Source of the DNA: Streptococcus sanguinis
GTDB taxonomy: Bacteria > Bacillota > Bacilli > Lactobacillales > Streptococcaceae
Reading direction: 5' to 3'
Length of the DNA: 64,000 bases
NCBI RefSeq assembly: GCF_001078705.1
Contig: NZ_CDMW01000001.1
Location: forward strand, 1,915,541 to 1,979,540
The notes beneath the pieces were generated by a model. The model saw only the letters and a program-made list of their open reading frames with translations, had not been told where the DNA came from and did not search any database. The position numbers were made by a program, and so were the translations under genes. Positions 18,717 to 28,229 of this stretch are shown here, in pieces. Each line of letters opens with the position of its first letter. The stretch's first letter is position 1.

Positions 18717-20201
18717 CTAGCTTCCTACTTTCATACTTGCTTGAAATTCTTGATAGGACTGAGCCAAATCTGAGCCTTCTTGAGCTTGGTATTGCTTGGT
18801 CTTTTCTGAATCCTTGATGAGCTTTTGGGCAGTCTGCCGATCTTGAATCTCACCCAAGGTCAAAAGCTGTGCCAAGATATTTCCCAAAGCGCTGGCTTCA
18901 ATCGGTCCTGTTAGGACTGGCTTCTGGCTTACATCAGCTGTCAGCTGACAGAGCAGCTCATTTTGGATACCGCCGCCGACCATGTGAATCTGCTCGATTT
19001 TCTGACCGGTCAGGCTCTCAATTTGCTCCACGGTTTGACGGTAGGCAAAAGCGAGACTTTCCAAGACCACTCGGACAACCTCGCCTTTGCTTTGAGGGAC
19101 AGGCTGGTTGGTCATATGGCAACGCTCCTTGACCTTAGCCTCCATGTCTCCCGGAGCTGCAAAAATAGCATCATTGGGATTGATCCAAGAGCGATTATTC
19201 GTGACATTTCTTGCCAGTGTCACCATTTCAGCAAAGCTGATCTCCTCTCCTTGCAATCGCCAGTCCCGCTGCAGTTCTTGGATAATCCAGAGCCCTGTCG
19301 TATTCTTCAAAATCCGATAGCATCCGTCAAAGCAGCCTTCATTGGTCAGATTGGCCGCTAAAGCTGCCTGGCTGGTTACAGGATTCTGAGATTCTAGACC
19401 GACCAGAGACCAAGTGCCACAAGAGATAAAGGCTGTTGGCTGCTCACTCGCATAAGGAATAGCCAGAACAGCTGCCGCTGTATCATGACCAGCCCCAGCA
19501 ATGACATCAAAAGGCTCAATTTTCAGCTCTTGTGTGATCCGTGGCGACAGGCTTCTCAGGACTTTTCCTCCCTGCGTCACCTCACCAAACCACTTTTTAG
19601 GAATCCCTAGCGTCTCAAAAACGCTGCCAGACCAGGTCTGAGAATTGATATTGAGCAAACCACTGCTGCTAGCAATGGTGTACTCGCTGGATAAAACACC
19701 TGACAAAAGATAGTTAATCAAATCCGGCATGAAGAGCACGCGCTCTGCAACTCTTGCCAAATGCGGCTTTTCCTGCAAATCAGCGAATATTTGCAGGACA
19801 GTATTAATGCAGGCAGGCTGTACGCCTGTCTCCTCAAAAAGCGCCTCTTTGCTGATTTTCTTATAAAAAGTTTCTTCGTATTGGCCCATACGATTGTCAC
19901 GATAACAATGCGGCTGGTAGAGCAGATCACCGTTTTGGTCTAGGTAGGCATAGTCCACTCCCCATGTATCAACGGATATGGATCGAATAGGAATCCCATC
20001 TACTGAAGCTTTCTTGATCCCAATCTTAATTTCTCCAAACAGATGCAGGATATTCCAATAAAGACCGTCATTCACGTTCATCGGCTCGTTTTTGAACCGA
20101 TGAACTTCTGATAGTTGGATACTATGGCCATTGTAAATTGCTTGCATGACACGACCTGAACTAGCACCTAGGTCAATGGCCAGTAATTTCATCAATGTCA
20201 T
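18717..20201 (-). CDS. fucK: L-fuculokinase (FGGY carbohydrate kinase)
   Basis: It phosphorylates L-fuculose with ATP to give the aldolase substrate. The 494-residue FGGY kinase starts K-L-L-A-I-D-L-G-A-S-S-G-R (phosphate-binding 1) and has D-T-W-G-V-D-Y near residue 80, G-A-G-H-D-T-A-A near 240 and the adenosine motif M-V-G-G-G-I-Q-N near 405. It belongs to the RhaB-like branch, so rhamnulokinase is the sequence alternative, but fucI, fucA and fucU in the same operon fix the role. The ATG at 20201 is 8 nt after GGAGG; upstream ATG at 20207 is too close. Confidence 0.9.
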   Translation of the reverse strand: MTLMKLLAIDLGASSGRVMQAIYNGHSIQLSEVHRFKNEPMNVNDGLYWNILHLFGEIKIGIKKASVDGIPIRSISVDTWGVDYAYLDQNGDLLYQPHCYRDNRMGQYEETFYKKISKEALFEETGVQPACINTVLQIFADLQEKPHLARVAERVLFMPDLINYLLSGVLSSEYTIASSSGLLNINSQTWSGSVFETLGIPKKWFGEVTQGGKVLRSLSPRITQELKIEPFDVIAGAGHDTAAAVLAIPYASEQPTAFISCGTWSLVGLESQNPVTSQAALAANLTNEGCFDGCYRILKNTTGLWIIQELQRDWRLQGEEISFAEMVTLARNVTNNRSWINPNDAIFAAPGDMEAKVKERCHMTNQPVPQSKGEVVRVVLESLAFAYRQTVEQIESLTGQKIEQIHMVGGGIQNELLCQLTADVSQKPVLTGPIEASALGNILAQLLTLGEIQDRQTAQKLIKDSEKTKQYQAQEGSDLAQSYQEFQASMKVGS

Positions 20202-20243
20202 TATCATCCCCTCCAATACACCAATCTTTACAAACAATTTTGA

Positions 20244-21326
20244 TTATTGGTAAAGCAATGGTTTGATTTCATCAGAGTCGATGTTTTTGGCATCATACCA
20301 TTTTGATCCTGTGTCTACATCTTTGACTTCTTTCCCTTGAGCCGCTTCAATAGCTAATTTTACAGATTGATATCCGATTTGAATCGGGTCTTGCGTAACA
20401 GATCCTACAAAGAGACCATTACGAATTGCATCTTGCTGTAAGGCACCTGAGTCAAAACCGACAGCCAAAATCTTGTCTGCACCGAGCTTGGATTCCTTGA
20501 AACTGCCATTTGCGTTGATAATAGCTTTAGCTGCAAATTCATTTGAACCGTAAATAGCGACTGTATCTGATTTTTCAAGCACAGTTGATGCTTCTGTCTT
20601 TCCAGCTGCATCGTCTACTTGAGCTGGTACACGAACTTCAATGATAGCTTTGGCATCTGATTCAGAAACATTGTTTTTGAATTTATCGTGACCAACAACA
20701 GCTGTTTTGACGCCTTTCTTTTCTAGCAATTCAACCATCTTATCAATGAAACCGGAAGTCCGTTGTGTGATAGAAAGTGAGTTTGCTTCTTGGGAAACCA
20801 CCCCGATACGAACCGGTTTATCACCCAATTTCTTTTCCAACAATGGGAATAAGTGTTCGGCCGCATTGGCACCAGCTGCATGGTTGTCTGTTGAAGCAGT
20901 TGCTTTAATTGCTCCGTCTGGTGCACCTGGAACCCCTGAGTCAAAACCAATCAGTGGGATATTCTTAGCTTGGGCTTGTTTAATAGCATCTAACTCTGAT
21001 TCGGTGTCAAGCGCTGCTAGGGCAATGGCATCTGGATTTTTGTTAATGGCATTATTTAACTGTTCTAATTGTTCTGCGATAGCGGTTTCATTTTGAGGAC
21101 CGACAAAAGTAATCTTAGCGCCAAATTCATCTGCCGCTTGTTCAGCACCCTTATTAACAGCTTTCCAGAAGTCATGTTGGAAACCTTTGGCAATTACTTC
21201 TACCCGATAGTCTCCACCCTTGCTGTTTGTAGCTTTATCGCTGTCTTTCTTAGAAGAACAAGCAACTAGTCCAATCGCAGCAGCAGCAAGAAGTGCCGCA
21301 GTAGCAAATTTAAATGATTTTCTCAT
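20244..21326 (-). CDS. Sugar ABC transporter substrate-binding lipoprotein (probable fucose)
   Basis: This is a periplasmic-binding-protein-like lipoprotein of the ribose/galactose type (Peripla_BP_4), 360 residues. The signal peptide ends in L-V-A-C with lipid Cys23. The mature part has two lobes with V-I-A-K-G-F-Q-H-D-F-W near residue 44 and D-S-G-V-P near 128. The sugar specificity is not readable from sequence; fucose or a fucose-containing saccharide is inferred from the operon. It is followed by fucK and preceded by the split permease. Confidence 0.9.
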   Translation of the reverse strand: MRKSFKFATAALLAAAAIGLVACSSKKDSDKATNSKGGDYRVEVIAKGFQHDFWKAVNKGAEQAADEFGAKITFVGPQNETAIAEQLEQLNNAINKNPDAIALAALDTESELDAIKQAQAKNIPLIGFDSGVPGAPDGAIKATASTDNHAAGANAAEHLFPLLEKKLGDKPVRIGVVSQEANSLSITQRTSGFIDKMVELLEKKGVKTAVVGHDKFKNNVSESDAKAIIEVRVPAQVDDAAGKTEASTVLEKSDTVAIYGSNEFAAKAIINANGSFKESKLGADKILAVGFDSGALQQDAIRNGLFVGSVTQDPIQIGYQSVKLAIEAAQGKEVKDVDTGSKWYDAKNIDSDEIKPLLYQ

Positions 21327-21382
21327 GATAAAAGCTCCTATTATATTTTATACACTCATATATATGATGGCGAGGGCTGTAC

Positions 21383-21706
21383 TTATTTCTTCTTATTCTT
21401 GCGAATGAAAATATCAAAGTAAACAGCGACGATAACAACGAAACCAGTAATAAAGAGTTGATAGTGGGGTTGTAGGTCGATATATGGCAAACCAATTTTC
21501 AGGACTGACATGATGAAGACCCCGATAATGGTACCAATAACAGATCCGACACCACCAGCTAGAGAAGTTCCCCCTACTACGACACCGGCAATCGCATCAA
21601 GCTCCATACCGTTACCAGTACCTGGCAGAATCGTAGAATAGGTGGCTGCATAAGCAACGGCAGCAAGCCCTGCTGACAGACCGCCTATGACATAGGCCAT
21701 GCCTTC
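21383..21706 (-). pseudogene. C-terminal part of the sugar ABC permease, in a shifted frame
   Basis: This frame continues the permease started at 22365. It reads G-M-A-Y-V-I-G-G-L-S-A-G-L-A, the cytoplasmic-loop and helix motif of RbsC-type permeases, then the usual G-M-E-L-D-A-I-A-G-V-V-V-G-G-T-S region and two last helices. An ATG at 21700 lies inside the overlap with the first frame, so independent re-initiation is possible but has no clear ribosome site. Together the two parts give about 327 residues, the normal length of the family. Confidence 0.75.
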
Positions 21707-22365
21707 CCATTGACGACATTGACCCCAGACAGACGAGTGGCTTCTTTATTGGAGCCAATCGCGAAAATATAGCGGCCAATTTTTGTCTTGTTCAATACTA
21801 CCGCAGCAAGGACAGCCACAAGCACCAGCACAATCAAGCCTGTCGGGAAATTATCCTGGGTTCGGAATAAATCTTTGTACCAACCTTCACCTGTTCCACG
21901 AAGAGGGAAGGTTACACTTTGGACATTTGAGACAATGGAGCTCAGACCGCGGGAAATCATCATCGTACCCAGTGTCGCAATAAAAGGCGGCAAACCGAAT
22001 TTTGCGACCATGATTCCATTGAGCAGACCGAACAATCCTCCAATGACTAGAATAGCCAGCAAAGACAGCCAGAGTGGCCAGCCCATCTTGGTATGAAGGA
22101 CGCCCCCGATAATAGCCGAGCACATCATCACCGTACCAATAGAGAGATCAATACCACCTGTAATGATGACAAATGTGACCCCAATGGCAAGGAAACCAAT
22201 GTAATATGACGCATCTAAGATACTGACTACCGTATCAAACGAACGAAATGATTCGCTGGAGATGGCAAAGAAGGCAAAGATTACCACCAAGGCAATCAAG
22301 GCAATCAGCTTTTGTAAACCAACTGTTTTTTCTAATTTCATCCATAAGGATTGTTTCTCTTCCAT
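21685..22365 (-). pseudogene. N-terminal part of the sugar ABC permease (frameshifted)
   Basis: The first 220 residues cover six or so helices of an RbsC-like permease, including G-G-I-D-L-S-I-G near residue 71 and the G-S-N-x-E-A-x-R-L-S-G-V loop near 205. Four residues after N-G-K the frame reaches TAG at 21685. Reading in the -1 frame from 21701-21706, where AAGGC probably stood as AAGGGC, restores an intact protein. Loss of one G would inactivate fucose uptake through this transporter unless slippage or a sequence error explains it. Confidence 0.8.
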
Positions 22366-22389
22366 ACGTAAACACCTCTGTTTTCACTT

Positions 22390-23886
22390 TTAACGGTCAG
22401 TCGCTAGCGCCAAGATTCTCTCTTGCGTTGCTTGGCTAATATCCAGCTCACCCGTTTTTCTACCTTCACACATGACTACGATTCGATCGCTCATCCGTAA
22501 GATTTCTGTCAGTTCTGACGAAATCATAATAATGGATTTGCCTTGAGCAACCAGATCATTCATCAGTGTGTATATTTCACTTTTTGCTCCGACATCAATC
22601 CCTCGTGTCGGCTCATCAAAGATTAAAATATCACTATTTTGTTCTAGCCATTTGGCAATGACCACTTTCTGCTGGTTCCCTCCCGAAAGATTGCGAACCA
22701 GCTGTTTGGATGACGGTGTCTTGGTATGTAAAGATTGAACAAACTGATCACTCGCCTTGACAATAGCACCATCATCAATCAAGCCCGCCTTGATATACTT
22801 ATCAAGATTGGTTATAACCGTATTGTTGGCAATGGTCATGTCCACGATGCAGCCAAAGCGCTTGCGGTCTTCAGATAAGTAACCAATCCCTTCCCGGATG
22901 GCATCTTGGGGGGAATTGATGCTTACTTCTTTCCCATTTATAACAATGGAACCGCTTTCTTTTTTGTCTGCACCAAACAGCAAACGGGCAACTTCTGTCC
23001 GACCGGCTCCCATCAATCCTGAGAAACCTAGAATTTCACCCTTATGGAGTTTAAAACTCACATCTTTAACGGCTGTTCCTGCACAGAGGTTTTTCACCTC
23101 CAGCACCACAGGGGCATCTTCTGCTACTGTTGACGCAGCCTTAGGATCTTCATAAATCGTCCGTCCAACCATCATAGAGATGATTTCATCCTTGGTGGTA
23201 TCTTTGGTATTGACCGTGCCTACATACTCACCGTCTCGCATAACAGTCACGCGGTCTGTGATTCGGGCAATCTCATCCATCCGGTGAGAAATGTAGATAA
23301 TACCGACACCTTTAGCACGCAGGTCGTCAATGATGACAAAGAGCTCATTGATTTCCGATTCAGTCAGAGCTGCTGTCGGTTCGTCAAAGACAATCACCTT
23401 GGCATCCATTGAGAGGGCCTTGGCAATTTCGACCATTTGTTGTTTCCCAACTGTCAGATTTCCTACTTTTTCAGTTGGGTTAATGTCTAGTTTTAAGAGA
23501 CTAAAGAGTTCTTTTGCTTTCTTAATACTGGATGCATCGTTAATGAAGAAGCTGCCTTGAACTTCTTCCCGTCCAATAAAGATATTTTGAGCCACTGTTA
23601 GATGGTTCATCATATTCAATTCTTGGTGAACGATAACGATCCCTGCATCCATTGCTTCCTTGGGCTTGGAATAGACCACCTCTTCTTGATTGTAATGAAT
23701 GGTACCCTCATTTGCTCCATAGATACCAGTCAAGACCTTCATCAAAGTGGATTTACCAGCCCCATTTTCACCCATTAGAGCATGCACTTCACCAGCCCGC
23801 AAGTCAAAATTGACCCCTTTTAAGGCTCGGACTGGACCGAAGCTTTTAACAATGCCCTTCATTTCTAATATGACAGGATGATCCAT
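22390..23886 (-). CDS. Sugar ABC transporter ATP-binding protein (two ABC domains)
   Basis: This is the energy-coupling subunit of an RbsA/MglA-type importer. The 498 residues hold two ABC domains: the first with G-E-N-G-A-G-K-S-T near residue 38 and V-F-D-E-P-T-A-A-L-T near 160, the second with a degenerate Walker A (G-L-M-G-A-G-R-T near 290), as usual for this family, and a L-S-G-G-N-Q-Q-K signature near 400. The ATG at 23886 starts one base after the stop of the PTS IIA gene, with AGGTGAG as ribosome site; a GTG at 23895 is less likely. Confidence 0.92.
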   Translation of the reverse strand: MDHPVILEMKGIVKSFGPVRALKGVNFDLRAGEVHALMGENGAGKSTLMKVLTGIYGANEGTIHYNQEEVVYSKPKEAMDAGIVIVHQELNMMNHLTVAQNIFIGREEVQGSFFINDASSIKKAKELFSLLKLDINPTEKVGNLTVGKQQMVEIAKALSMDAKVIVFDEPTAALTESEINELFVIIDDLRAKGVGIIYISHRMDEIARITDRVTVMRDGEYVGTVNTKDTTKDEIISMMVGRTIYEDPKAASTVAEDAPVVLEVKNLCAGTAVKDVSFKLHKGEILGFSGLMGAGRTEVARLLFGADKKESGSIVINGKEVSINSPQDAIREGIGYLSEDRKRFGCIVDMTIANNTVITNLDKYIKAGLIDDGAIVKASDQFVQSLHTKTPSSKQLVRNLSGGNQQKVVIAKWLEQNSDILIFDEPTRGIDVGAKSEIYTLMNDLVAQGKSIIMISSELTEILRMSDRIVVMCEGRKTGELDISQATQERILALATDR

Positions 23887-23887
23887 G

Positions 23888-24250
23888 CTACTCACCTACC
23901 TGTTCCAGTTTTGCAATTCTTGCTTTTAAATCTTCGATTTCTTCTATTTGATTGAGAAATACGGCGGCTAATTCGAGTAATAAATGGCTATTCATAAAAT
24001 GGTCCTGAGCATGGACCGCCAGCAGACTTGGAGGATTGGCTTGACCACTCAGTTCAGACTGGATAAGGTTGGTCTGTAAGTTGTGAGCCTCCACGCTTAG
24101 TTTTCTCGCTTGTTCCAACTCAGCATTTGCTTCTTCCTTCTGACCTGACTGAGCCAACTCCAAACTCTGCATGACTTGCGCAGTCACTTTGCTACTCTTG
24201 ATAATCAGTCGCATCAGCTCTTGGCTTGAGCCTTTGTCTTGTCCTGCCAT
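23888..24250 (-). CDS. PTS lactose/cellobiose-family IIA component
   Basis: This cytoplasmic phosphotransfer protein has 120 residues and is all helical. The segment L-A-V-H-A-Q-D-H-F-M contains the phosphorylated histidine (His80) and its partner His84 of the lactose family. It lies between an ABC transporter ATPase and a IIB gene. No IIC membrane component is found anywhere in the locus, so it either serves a IIC encoded elsewhere or acts in regulation. Confidence 0.9.
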   Translation of the reverse strand: MAGQDKGSSQELMRLIIKSSKVTAQVMQSLELAQSGQKEEANAELEQARKLSVEAHNLQTNLIQSELSGQANPPSLLAVHAQDHFMNSHLLLELAAVFLNQIEEIEDLKARIAKLEQVGE

Positions 24251-24254
24251 AGGC

Positions 24255-24551
24255 CTAGTCCATCAATACTTCAGCCTGACGAAGCACTTCTTCGCCTCTC
24301 ATCAACTCGAAATCTTCATCACTAATGACTGCGACTGGCACCTGCAAGCTTGCTTTAGCCTTTTCTTCTAAATAGGCTAATTGCGGACTGAGCAATAAGA
24401 CATCGATATTCTTCAAGTTATTCATACCCGTAATCCCAATGGAATAAAAGGAGTAATCCAATTGGTCACGATGAATAACTTCATTGATTCGCTCTACCAA
24501 CATACTGGTTGTTAAGCCACCTACACAGGCTAGAATAATTGTCTTGGTCAT
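24255..24551 (-). CDS. PTS lactose/cellobiose-family IIB component
   Basis: The 98-residue protein has the IIB fold with the phosphorylated Cys9 in I-I-L-A-C-V-G-G-L-T-T-S-M-L. It lies four bases upstream of the IIA gene and 65 bases downstream of fucI. Its IIC partner is missing here. The protein keeps its active Cys and looks functional. Confidence 0.9.
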   Translation of the reverse strand: MTKTIILACVGGLTTSMLVERINEVIHRDQLDYSFYSIGITGMNNLKNIDVLLLSPQLAYLEEKAKASLQVPVAVISDEDFELMRGEEVLRQAEVLMD

Positions 24552-24616
24552 CTAAGCTACTCTCTTTCTATTGGGTAGGTTGCGTGCCCAGAAAGAGGCA
24601 CGCCTACCCAAAATCT

Positions 24617-26383
24617 TTATTTATGAATTGGCCCTAATAATTGGCAAGCACGGTAGTCGGCTGATTCCAAATCTTCTGTACCAAATAGTGACCAGTTCTT
24701 GGGACGGAAGATGTCTTCCTCTGGCACATTGTGCATATTAACTGGGATACGCAGCATGGAAGCCAGCGTAATCAAATCCGCTCCAATATGCCCATAGGTA
24801 ATGGCACCGTGGTTGGCTCCCCAGTTGTTCATGACATCATAGACAGACTTGAAGGCGCCTTTTCCTGTCAAACGCGGTGCAAACCAAGTGGTTGGCCAGC
24901 CTGGATCTGTCCGATTATCCAAGGTATGATGCACTTCCTCTGGCAATTCCAAGGTATAGCCTTCAGCGATTTGCAAGACTGGACCTACGCCTTTCAGGAT
25001 GTTCAAACGCACCATGGTCACTGGCATATCGCCCTTGGTCAAGAAGCGAGTAGAGAAGCCGCCACCACGGAAGTATTCGCGATTGGCTGGTGGGAAGTCT
25101 GTGTTTTCAAGCATCGCATCTACTTCGCTTTGTTCCAATTCCCAGAATGGCTTGATGACTGGCTTGCCGTCTCGACTGGCTTGACCTGTACCATCCAGGG
25201 TACAAGAACCAGAGTTAATCAAGTGCAGGAAGCCATCAGCTGCCTTGCCTTCTAACTTGTGTCCTGTCACACGTTCTACCGCTTCTGGACTCCAATAAGT
25301 CCGGACATCTGCGAAGATTTGCGGAGTGTTTGTCAGGAGATAGTTGAAGAGCATAGACACACCGTTGAGCGAGTCATTTTCTGTCGCAAAGACATAAGGC
25401 TTACGAATGCCGTTCCAGTCAAACTGAGTATTGAGGAAGGTTTCCATGAAGTCCCCGTTCGGGAAGTGGTCGGTCCATTGACGCTGACCTTGGAAGCCAG
25501 CAACCAAGGCATGATGCCCAACAGCTTCTTCCTCAAAGCCAAGCTCAGCCAAGCGAGGATTGCCTTGCATAAGGTCTCGGCCAATCATGAACATCTTGAC
25601 CACAAATTCCCATTGTTTTGCTTTTTCTTCTGGAGAAAGAACCAAGTCCTCACGGTTGCGATCCACACCTTCTTTGATGTGCTCTTTGACCCAAACCATG
25701 GCCCGTTCAAATTCTTCGTGGTCATAAATGCCTCGGTCAATCCGACGAGTAAACTCCGTCATATCAACTGATTCATTGCGCATACCCAAGTATTCTTGGA
25801 AGAAATCTGGATTGACAATGGAGCCACCGATTCCCATAGAGACGCTGCCCATGGACAAGTAAGCTGTGTCACGCATCAGTCCTGTTGCCAAAGCAGCCCG
25901 GCTATAACGCAGAATTTTTTCTTTTACATCTTCTGGAATTTCAGTGTCGCTAGCTTCCTGTACATCCCTGCCATAAATACCAAAAGCTGGAATACCTTTT
26001 TGTGCATGTGAAGCCAGTACTGCAGCGAGATAAACCGCTCCTGGCCGTTCAGTGCCATTGAAGCCCCAGATCGCATGCGGAATATCTGGTGACATATCCA
26101 TGGTTTCACTACCATAGCACCAGCATGGTGTCACTGTGATAGTCGCGCAGACATTTGATTTTTTGAATAATTCATGTGATGCGGCTGCCTCAGGCACACG
26201 TCCGATGGTAGATGGTGAAATAACACATTCAACAGGCTGACCGTCGGGATATTTCAAAGTTGAGCTAATCAAGTCAGCCACACTTTTAGCCATATTCATG
26301 GTTTGTACTTCTAGTGATTCCCGAACACCTTGGCGACGTCCGTCAATGGTTGGACGAATTCCAATACGTGGATGTTGAGTCAT
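24617..26383 (-). CDS. fucI: L-fucose isomerase
   Basis: FucI converts L-fucose to L-fuculose using manganese. The 588-residue length and the start [20 protein letters not shown] are diagnostic of the family. Other signatures are C-Y-G-S-E-T-M-D-M near residue 90, [10 protein letters not shown] near 335 with metal ligands Glu and Asp, and N-N-W-G-A-N-H-G-A near 525 with the His ligand. The ATG at 26383 is 8 nt after GGAGG; the ATG two codons earlier is too close. It follows fucA by 21 bases. Confidence 0.96.
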   Translation of the reverse strand: MTQHPRIGIRPTIDGRRQGVRESLEVQTMNMAKSVADLISSTLKYPDGQPVECVISPSTIGRVPEAAASHELFKKSNVCATITVTPCWCYGSETMDMSPDIPHAIWGFNGTERPGAVYLAAVLASHAQKGIPAFGIYGRDVQEASDTEIPEDVKEKILRYSRAALATGLMRDTAYLSMGSVSMGIGGSIVNPDFFQEYLGMRNESVDMTEFTRRIDRGIYDHEEFERAMVWVKEHIKEGVDRNREDLVLSPEEKAKQWEFVVKMFMIGRDLMQGNPRLAELGFEEEAVGHHALVAGFQGQRQWTDHFPNGDFMETFLNTQFDWNGIRKPYVFATENDSLNGVSMLFNYLLTNTPQIFADVRTYWSPEAVERVTGHKLEGKAADGFLHLINSGSCTLDGTGQASRDGKPVIKPFWELEQSEVDAMLENTDFPPANREYFRGGGFSTRFLTKGDMPVTMVRLNILKGVGPVLQIAEGYTLELPEEVHHTLDNRTDPGWPTTWFAPRLTGKGAFKSVYDVMNNWGANHGAITYGHIGADLITLASMLRIPVNMHNVPEEDIFRPKNWSLFGTEDLESADYRACQLLGPIHK

Positions 26384-26404
26384 AATCATTTCCTCCGATG
26401 TTTC

Positions 26405-27124
26405 TTATTCTTTGATAGTCCCGTCACCATTATATTTACGATAACCAGGGTGACGGCCTGTGACTTTATAATTGGCCCGCATTGCAAACAAGCGTTCCAA
26501 GGTTGGACGAGAAATCTCTTCCTCCTCAACTCCCTTAGTAGAAAGCAACATGCGTCCGTGGAAAGTGGTCTTAGCAACCAGCTCCAAGGTTTCCATCCGA
26601 TAGTAAGCTGTAATTACATCGCTTCCTACAGTCAAGGCGCCATGATTTTCAAGTAACATGACATCATGTTCTGACAAGTATGGGGTGATGGCATCTGGCA
26701 CTTCCATGGTAGATGGCACACCAAAGGGAGTGATAGGAATTGCCCCTACTACAATGGCACTCTCAATCAAGGAATAGGTATCAAGCGGAATATGAGCCAG
26801 TGCAAAGCCAGTCGCAATTGGTGGATGCGCGTGGACGACAGCATTCACATCCTCCCGTTCTTCATAACAGCGAATGTGCATCTTGATTTCACTGGATGGA
26901 CGATAGCCGTCCTGAGCCTCGATAATCTCCCCTTTTAGATTGAGCTTGACGAGTTTTTCAGGCGTAATAAAGCTCTTACTGATACCTGTTGGCGTTGCAA
27001 TAATGGTATCTTGGTCTAGACGGACTGAGACATTGCCGTCATTAGCGGCTACCCAGCCTAATTGCCACATCTTGTGGCATACATCACATATTTGTTCGCG
27101 GATTATTTCTTCTTGATGATCCAT
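26405..27124 (-). CDS. fucA: L-fuculose-phosphate aldolase (class II)
   Basis: It cleaves L-fuculose 1-phosphate to dihydroxyacetone phosphate and L-lactaldehyde, the latter then reduced by FucO. The 239-residue zinc aldolase shows N-D-G-N-V-S-V-R near residue 28, P-S-S-E-I-K-M-H near 75, and the zinc ligands in V-V-H-A-H-P-P and E-N-H-G-A-L. AAGGAG lies 7 nt before ATG 27124. It is the first gene of the fucose operon, behind a cre-like site and regulator-like repeats. Confidence 0.93.
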   Translation of the reverse strand: MDHQEEIIREQICDVCHKMWQLGWVAANDGNVSVRLDQDTIIATPTGISKSFITPEKLVKLNLKGEIIEAQDGYRPSSEIKMHIRCYEEREDVNAVVHAHPPIATGFALAHIPLDTYSLIESAIVVGAIPITPFGVPSTMEVPDAITPYLSEHDVMLLENHGALTVGSDVITAYYRMETLELVAKTTFHGRMLLSTKGVEEEEISRPTLERLFAMRANYKVTGRHPGYRKYNGDGTIKE

Positions 27125-27160
27125 AATCTCACTCCTTTCTGGATTCATCATAGTATTTTT

Positions 27161-27323
27161 TGTAAGCGCATTCAATACCTATGCCTCTAATTGATAAATA
27201 GCCAACTTTTATATAACAATATAGCCAAAACTGTTCATAATCGTTCAATCTAATGGTTACTATATTGATTTTTTTTCGTTTATTGTGTTATAATGTGACC
27301 ATAAATGTTCAGCTTTGTTCATC
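27161..27323. promoter_or_regulatory. Divergent fuc control region: cre-like site, GTTCA repeats, regulator promoter
   Basis: Between fucA and the regulator gene are three signals. TGTAAGCGCATTCA (27161-27174) differs from the CcpA cre consensus at one position and lies in the fucA leader. Two paired motifs, TGTTCA-N6-GTTCA, occur at about 27232-27248 and 27306-27321, and could bind the DeoR-type regulator. For the regulator, -35 TTGATT and -10 TATAAT with an 18-nt spacer end near 27295. Inducer and operator assignments are inference. Confidence 0.5.
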
Positions 27324-27336
27324 GGTGGAGGTCACT

Positions 27337-28089
27337 ATGGTTTCTTTGGAACGAATGAGTCGAATTATAGACATTCTCAGCAAGCGAAAGATTATTGCAA
27401 CCGCCCAACTTGAAGAACTTTTGTACTGTTCTACATCAACACTTCGACGGGACTTGATTGAGCTAGAAAAAGAGGGGAAAATCATCCGCTCTCATGGTGA
27501 AGTCATGCTGATTACGGCCAACAATGTAGAATATGTGTATTCTGCTCGCGCCCGTGAAGAAGAAAAAAGCAAGCAGCAAATTGCTGAAATTGCTTCAACT
27601 TTTATCACTCATAACCAGTCTATTTTCATTGACAGCTCTACGACTGCAGCCATGCTCATTCCGCATTTGGCACCTTTCCAGAACCTACGTGTCATAACAA
27701 ATGGTATTGAAGCAGCCCGCCAGCTAAATAATTTTGAAAATGTCACCCTCTTCTTATCAGGCGGACATATTGGCTGCGGGACCAATTCTGCGCTGGGCGA
27801 TTTTGCAGCCAACTTCATCAACAATTTCCATGCAGACTTACTCTTCTTTAGCTGCCGCGGATTGGATCGCTACGCTGCCTACGAAGCCAACCACAATCAG
27901 GCACATATCAAGCGCGAAATGATAGCGAATAGTGACAAGGCAATTCTATTGGCCGACCACTCTAAGTTTAACACCAGTCATTATTTCAAACTTTCCAACT
28001 ATTCTAGTCTGGATTGCATTATCACCGACCAGCCACCAGTCGAATCCTTCCAAAATGCTGTCGGCAGCCAGTGCGAAATCCTCTGGTAA
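27337..28089 (+). CDS. DeoR-family transcriptional regulator of the fucose locus
   Basis: The 250-residue protein has an N-terminal DeoR winged helix (residues 3-58, with S-T-S-T-L-R-R-D-L as recognition helix) and a C-terminal sugar-phosphate-binding domain of the ribose-5-phosphate isomerase-like fold (I-F-I-D-S-S-T-T-A-A-M-L near residue 95, L-S-G-G near 145). Members sense phosphorylated sugars. It is divergent from fucA, so a fucose catabolic phosphate is the likely signal. GGAGG 5 nt before ATG 27337 sets the start. Confidence 0.9.
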   Translation: MVSLERMSRIIDILSKRKIIATAQLEELLYCSTSTLRRDLIELEKEGKIIRSHGEVMLITANNVEYVYSARAREEEKSKQQIAEIASTFITHNQSIFIDSSTTAAMLIPHLAPFQNLRVITNGIEAARQLNNFENVTLFLSGGHIGCGTNSALGDFAANFINNFHADLLFFSCRGLDRYAAYEANHNQAHIKREMIANSDKAILLADHSKFNTSHYFKLSNYSSLDCIITDQPPVESFQNAVGSQCEILW

Positions 28090-28108
28090 GCACCTTTCTT
28101 TAAACACA

Positions 28109-28146
28109 AACTAGACCGAGATAGGCTTATCTCGGTCTAGTTTTTT
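28109..28146 (+). terminator. Strong terminator after the DeoR-type regulator
   Basis: A perfect 13-bp stem from CTAGACCGAGATA with a GGCT loop is followed by six T. Confidence 0.9.
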
Positions 28147-28198
28147 ACTATCTACTCATCCCTCCATTTTCAAGCCAAAGGATAACAGCGTTCTATCA

Positions 28199-28229
28199 AA
28201 AATAAAAATCTGGACTCACTCCAGATTTT
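28199..28229 (-). terminator. Terminator of the amino-acid ABC operon
   Basis: AAAATCTGG pairs with CCAGATTTT around 7 nt and overlaps the stop codon of the ATPase gene. The minus strand continues with TTATTTTTG. Confidence 0.75.
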
